Part shown: in pieces, positions 41,201-44,147 of the stretch
Layout: every line of letters starts with the position of its first letter
Numbering within the stretch: position 1 is the stretch's first letter
Source: Gracilariopsis chorda
Lineage: Eukaryota > Rhodophyta > Florideophyceae > Gracilariales > Gracilariaceae
NCBI GenBank assembly: GCA_003194525.1
Contig: NBIV01000449.1
Coordinates: 1 to 44,147, forward strand
Direction of reading: 5' to 3'
Length of the DNA stretch: 44,147 nt
Translations under genes and position numbers: made by a program
The notes under the pieces: model-generated
What the model saw: only the letters and a program-made list of their open reading frames with translations
Databases searched by the model: none
Told to the model about the DNA's origin: nothing

Positions 41201-41650
41201 GCGAAGGGATTTCTATTGGCCCGCCATGGCGGTGGATTGCTACGCAACTGTGCGGTTCTGTAGCGAATGCGCGAAGAATCGCGTCAAGCTCTGCAATCAT
41301 GCGAAGAAGATGAAACTATTCCCCGCAAGGGCGCCACTCGAGTTTATCGCAATTGATGTTCTCGGACCACTACTCACCACAAAACGTGGAAACAAGTTTC
41401 TACTTGTCATCACCGACCGCTTTTCTAAGCTGGTACGGACTGTCCCTCTTCGGAGGATAACCGCTCTCACGGTGGCCCAGGCTCTGGTGACGCACTGGAT
41501 TTTTGTCTACGGTCCCCCTGTGGAGGTGCTCTCCGATAGCGGGAAACAGTTCGTGAGCAAGTTCTTCCAGGATGTTTGTCGCATCCTGGATGTCAAGAAC
41601 TTGTTCACGACTACCTTACCACCCCCAGTGTAATGGGCACGTTGAACGGT
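38236..41650 (+). CDS. G2 pol: PR, RT, RNase H and integrase up to its frameshift
   Basis: Frame open from inside gag to a stop at 41631-41633 (numbering from the near-cognate TTG at 38253). Protease: VLDTGAGPNFV, Asp codon 38508. RT: AGVIEPAQSPWASPVV, GTWRFCVDYRRLNAV and LVYLDDIIIFS with YLDD at 39969-39980. RNase H: YSVDTDSSDYQVGCALF near 40408, YSVSEKECLAVVWAM, AQNTQADALSRLP. Integrase: HYAPIGGHPGGRKLYL with FCSECAKNR (H2C2 zinc), first Asp in IDVLGPL (41355), second in LSDSGKQF (41535). The catalytic Glu region HPQCNGHVERFNRTLLAA is reached only after a one-base shift in the C-run at about 41620. All enzymes needed for copying are present and open up to there. Confidence 0.95.
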
Positions 41651-42180
41651 TTAACCGGACGTTACTCGCGGCGTTTACGTTCCTACGTTGCTGACCACCC
41701 AACGAATTGGGATCTCTACGCTGATGCGGTAACCTACGTGTACAATACGCAGGTACACCGGACTACTGGAGTTTCGCCATTCGAGTTGGTTCTATCTAGA
41801 CCACCCCCGCCTGTGGCGCTGGAACCCCAAGCTACCTTGGACAATTTCCCATCTGTGGGTATCTACCGGCAGCAATGGAAGCAATGGCTTTCCAAGCTGG
41901 TCCCCGCTGCGCGGAAGTCTATGGCACGGGCCCAAGCCGCTTACAAGCGGGATTTTGACGCTCGCTTGCGAGGAAAGAACCCCCCGATTCGGGCAAATAA
42001 CTACGTCTTCATCAGGAAGGAGTACTACAACCCGGAACGGGAGAAGCGTCACAAACTCTCGCCTGTGGCGGATGGACCCTTCAAGGTCATCTCTGTTAAC
42101 ACCGACACTGTCGTGGTAGAGATGGGCGACACGCACGAACGGATTTCCCGTGATAGTATTGTCCTTGCCCCTCCTCCCTC
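41651..42180 (+). pseudogene. G2 integrase C-terminal part, after a second frameshift
   Basis: A second one-base shift near 41670 (in GCGGCGTTTAC) brings in LRSYVADHPTNWDLYADAVT, VYNTQVHRTTGVSPFELVLS and the SH3-like GPFKVISVNTDTVVVEM domain, which is the usual integrase end of chromoviruses. Two frame changes within 60 bp around the catalytic Glu disable this copy's integrase unless they are homopolymer errors. Confidence 0.88.
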
Positions 42181-43755
42181 TTCAGAGGTAGTCCTGGATC
42201 CAGGCAAACCCGTTTCTACGGACTCTGCAACACCGGAACCATCCGGGAGTACTAGGCCTACGGTGCTACCACACCCCAGCCGGGGACTCTCAGACCTACC
42301 AACCCTGTCGGATTCACCGGCTCAGCCGGGTAATTTGGGCCTCTCAGCGCCCGCCCCTACCACGCCCGCCCCATTGGCGCGCATTTATACCCGCCAAGCG
42401 GGGAATGTTATCCCTTATCCCGCCACTCCGTCTAAGGAGGGGGAGGAGAACACTCGTTTTCGAGGATCGATATCGCCGTCGCAACGGGAAACACACCGTA
42501 TCATACGGAACCACTCACCGTGGAGCACGGGTATGTCACGCAACACTAATCCCCCGTTCCGGGCAGTGCTGTGCAACAGGAACCAGACGCGCAGTCCCCG
42601 CAAAAGCGGCAAATTACACCGTTTGTCACGGGAAAACGAGAAGCCTCCCTCCAATACCGCAGCAGCGGAAAGGCAATCGCCCGATCCATTCCCCGGAGGC
42701 ATCTCCACAAACGCGGAAAATATTACCGTGCTACACGGGAAGTTGAAGCGCAACTACCGCACACCCCTGTCAGGAAGGATCCCCGATAAGGGAGCATGGT
42801 GGACTATTGCACTCAATCCCCTCAGCAGGGCGATGCCTCGAAGCCGCCGTTGGCGGAAGTCCCCGCGGAAGCGGTTCAATCAGGTCGATCAGCCCCGCGC
42901 CCTGCGGAAAAGAGGCGCCCAGATACACCAGCGCCGCTGGGAAATCCCCACAGCCCTCCTGGGGAAAAAGGCAGCCAAGCCGCAGCCGAAGGTTCAGGCC
43001 CTGGCCTCCGAGCGCCGGAAACGCCTCCCGTCGTCGACGGAATTGAAGCCCCCGTTCCGAGTAATAATTTTGCGCCACCTCCCGCTACGCTGCGGGGAAG
43101 AACCAAGGAACTCGGAAAAAAGCGCACGCCATTGCACGCTTGAAACCGGTCATACCGGACGCTGCTCCTCCGCGTGGAGACGGTGCACCGCACTTAGCGG
43201 CCAAGCCCCTGAAAAGGGTGTCATCGGCACCTGCCCGGCACCCCCCAAAGGGGAATTTTGACCAAAATACCGGTGTACCGGAGTTAGCCCCAGGCAACCC
43301 GTCAGTAGCCGGGGGACACCACGGCATCGCCAGAACGTATGGTGCAGAGCGCCTCGTGCGCCTGGCAGGGAGGCGGTTTGCCACCCAATTACCGTGTCGC
43401 ACGGGACCCCCCAGGGGATTGTGGAAATGCCGATTCCGCAGGAGCGGTCATCTTCCCGCAAACTCGCGGTTCGTGAGCTCAACCGCGAAGGCGGAGCCCA
43501 AGTACCCCGCCGACTGGCGGTTTCGCCCGCAATACCGCGAAAACGGAAATGAACCTGCCCCAATGGGGGAATGACTTGCCGGTGAAAACCGTGGCACCAC
43601 ACACCCTCTTGCGGGATATCTTCCCACATGAGCAGGCGGCCGCTATCACAGCGCACGGCAACGCCGGAGTTATCGCCGAACACCCTGCTAAGGGACATTA
43701 TACCGCACAGCGGGCAGCCCCCGCAAGGAAGTACAACCACCACCCGGCACGGCCG
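42181..43755 (+). other. G2 long Pro/basic-rich tail between integrase and chromodomain
   Basis: About 1.5 kb separates the integrase end from the chromodomain, where most chromoviruses have little. It reads as Pro/Ser/Thr-rich and Arg/Lys-rich protein in shifting frames: 41576-43261, then a convincing Pro/Ala/Glu-rich frame 42796-43143, then 43140-43574. No stable domain is seen. Hairpins are especially frequent: CCGTA/TACGG 42496-42508, CCGCC/GGCGG 42844-42856, CCGC/GCGG with GGAA loop 42863-42874, CCGGT/ACCGG 43146-43158 and 43270-43281. Confidence 0.7.
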
Positions 43756-43762
43756 GCAGGTC

Positions 43763-43935
43763 TACGAACGAGAGTTCGTAGTAGACCGACTTGTCGGACA
43801 CATCTGGGACCAGGATGGTATTCTCTACAATACCGCGTCCGCTGGTACGGGTACGACCCCAGTGGGGATACGTGGGAGCCAATTGAACACCTCCCACGGT
43901 CGCAGGTCCTGCGATACCACCGTTCAAACGGGAAC
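43763..43935 (+). pseudogene. G2 chromodomain, frame-shifted
   Basis: YEREFVVDRLVGHIWDQDG in one frame is continued after a shift near 43825 by YRVRWYGYDPSGDTWEPIEH and LPRSQVLRYHR in another. It carries the chromodomain aromatic cage pattern (Y...W..W...WEP..L). Chromodomains steer integration towards marked chromatin. The first codons sit in an 8-bp hairpin with a GAGA tetraloop (arms CTACGAAC 43762-43769 and GTTCGTAG 43774-43781). Confidence 0.88.
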
Positions 43936-44147
43936 TGCAGCCCCAGCCACGCTGGTTAATGCCCAAGTTGGGTAACGTTGGCGCGCGAGCGGAGAGCGAT
44001 AGGAAAGGATAACAAGGCAAGGTCCGTCGAAGACGGGAACTCAACCGAGAAGCACCGTTCTGAACGGGAACGTTTATTCAAGGGAGCAGCTAGCTCCCGA
44101 CAATACTACACTACACTAACTGGCATAGCCAGGGAAAGAAGAACCAG
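43936..44147 (+). other. G2 3' untranslated stretch
   Basis: No coding sequence. Hairpins at 44055-44067 (CCGTT/AACGG), 44082-44098 (GGGAGC/GCTCCC) and 44120-44132 (CTGGC/GCCAG). A purine-rich AGGGAAAGAAGA near the window end could be part of the polypurine tract, but the LTR start is not reached. Confidence 0.5.

Larger units (their letters stand above)
35129..44147 (+). mobile_element. Gypsy chromovirus G2, truncated by the window edge
   Basis: 5' LTR 35129-35955, primer-binding site near 35959, gag 36061-38235, pol from 38253, chromodomain near 43763-43935, then a 3' untranslated stretch to the edge. The 3' LTR is not reached. Gag and most of pol are open, so the copy is much younger than G1 or C2. 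Composition is richer in GC and the sequence is dense in short CC...GG hairpins throughout. Confidence 0.95.

Overview
The window is eukaryotic, transposon-rich, and holds no clearly intact host gene. It contains eukaryote-only families (a Neo1/ATP9-type P4-ATPase, VPS33, FANCD2, an NB-ARC/WD40 receptor-like protein, a fungal-type protein kinase) and four kinds of mobile element (two Ty3/gypsy chromoviruses, two Ty1/copia elements, a PIF/Harbinger transposase and another DDE-type transposase). I see no introns. A red alga or another intron-poor protist is a guess from the style of the elements, not a demonstrated assignment.

Left third (1-14.4 kb), a gene graveyard. In order: unrecognised scraps; a protein kinase (+) with two frameshifts; the N-terminal third of a P4-ATPase (+) broken by about four frameshifts; a small acidic/coiled-coil ORF; VPS33 (-), nearly full length but broken at its 3' end, with a copia solo LTR in its 5' region (TSD TTGCT); the ARC and WD40 part of an NLR-like gene (-); and FANCD2 (-), collinear for about 3.8 kb with one frameshift and four in-frame stops. 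A ~110-130 bp dispersed repeat sits in front of the P4-ATPase relic and again where the WD40 relic is cut.

Middle (14.4-20.8 kb): a short palindromic tandem array, an 827-bp solo LTR (TSD CCCAG), a decayed PIF/Harbinger transposase (-) and an old copia RT/RNase H remnant (C1).

20.8-33.8 kb is a nested insertion. A copia element (C2, 182-bp LTRs, TSD GATT) landed at the end of C1. A gypsy chromovirus (G1, LTRs 623 and 652 bp) then landed inside the 5' LTR of C2, one base from its end. Both are full of stops. G1 keeps one unexplained open 150-codon ORF between its chromodomain and its 3' LTR.

33.8-35.1 kb holds a DDE transposase fragment split by a 372-bp solo LTR (TSD CATGC).

35.1-44.1 kb is a young-looking Ty3/gypsy chromovirus (G2), entered through its 827-bp 5' LTR and running off the right edge. 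It has intact gag (724 aa) and intact PR-RT-RNase H-integrase up to the second catalytic Asp. Frameshifts then follow in the integrase, in an unusually long Pro/basic-rich tail, and in the chromodomain. The most striking signal in the window is here: G2, its LTRs and the solo LTR are densely studded with short perfect hairpins of the form CCNN(N)-loop-(N)NNGG. The stems recur (CCGC/GCGG, CCGTA/TACGG, CCGAA/TTCGG, CCGGT/ACCGG), the loops vary, and they lie in all codon phases. I did not notice this texture in G1, C2 or the host relics.
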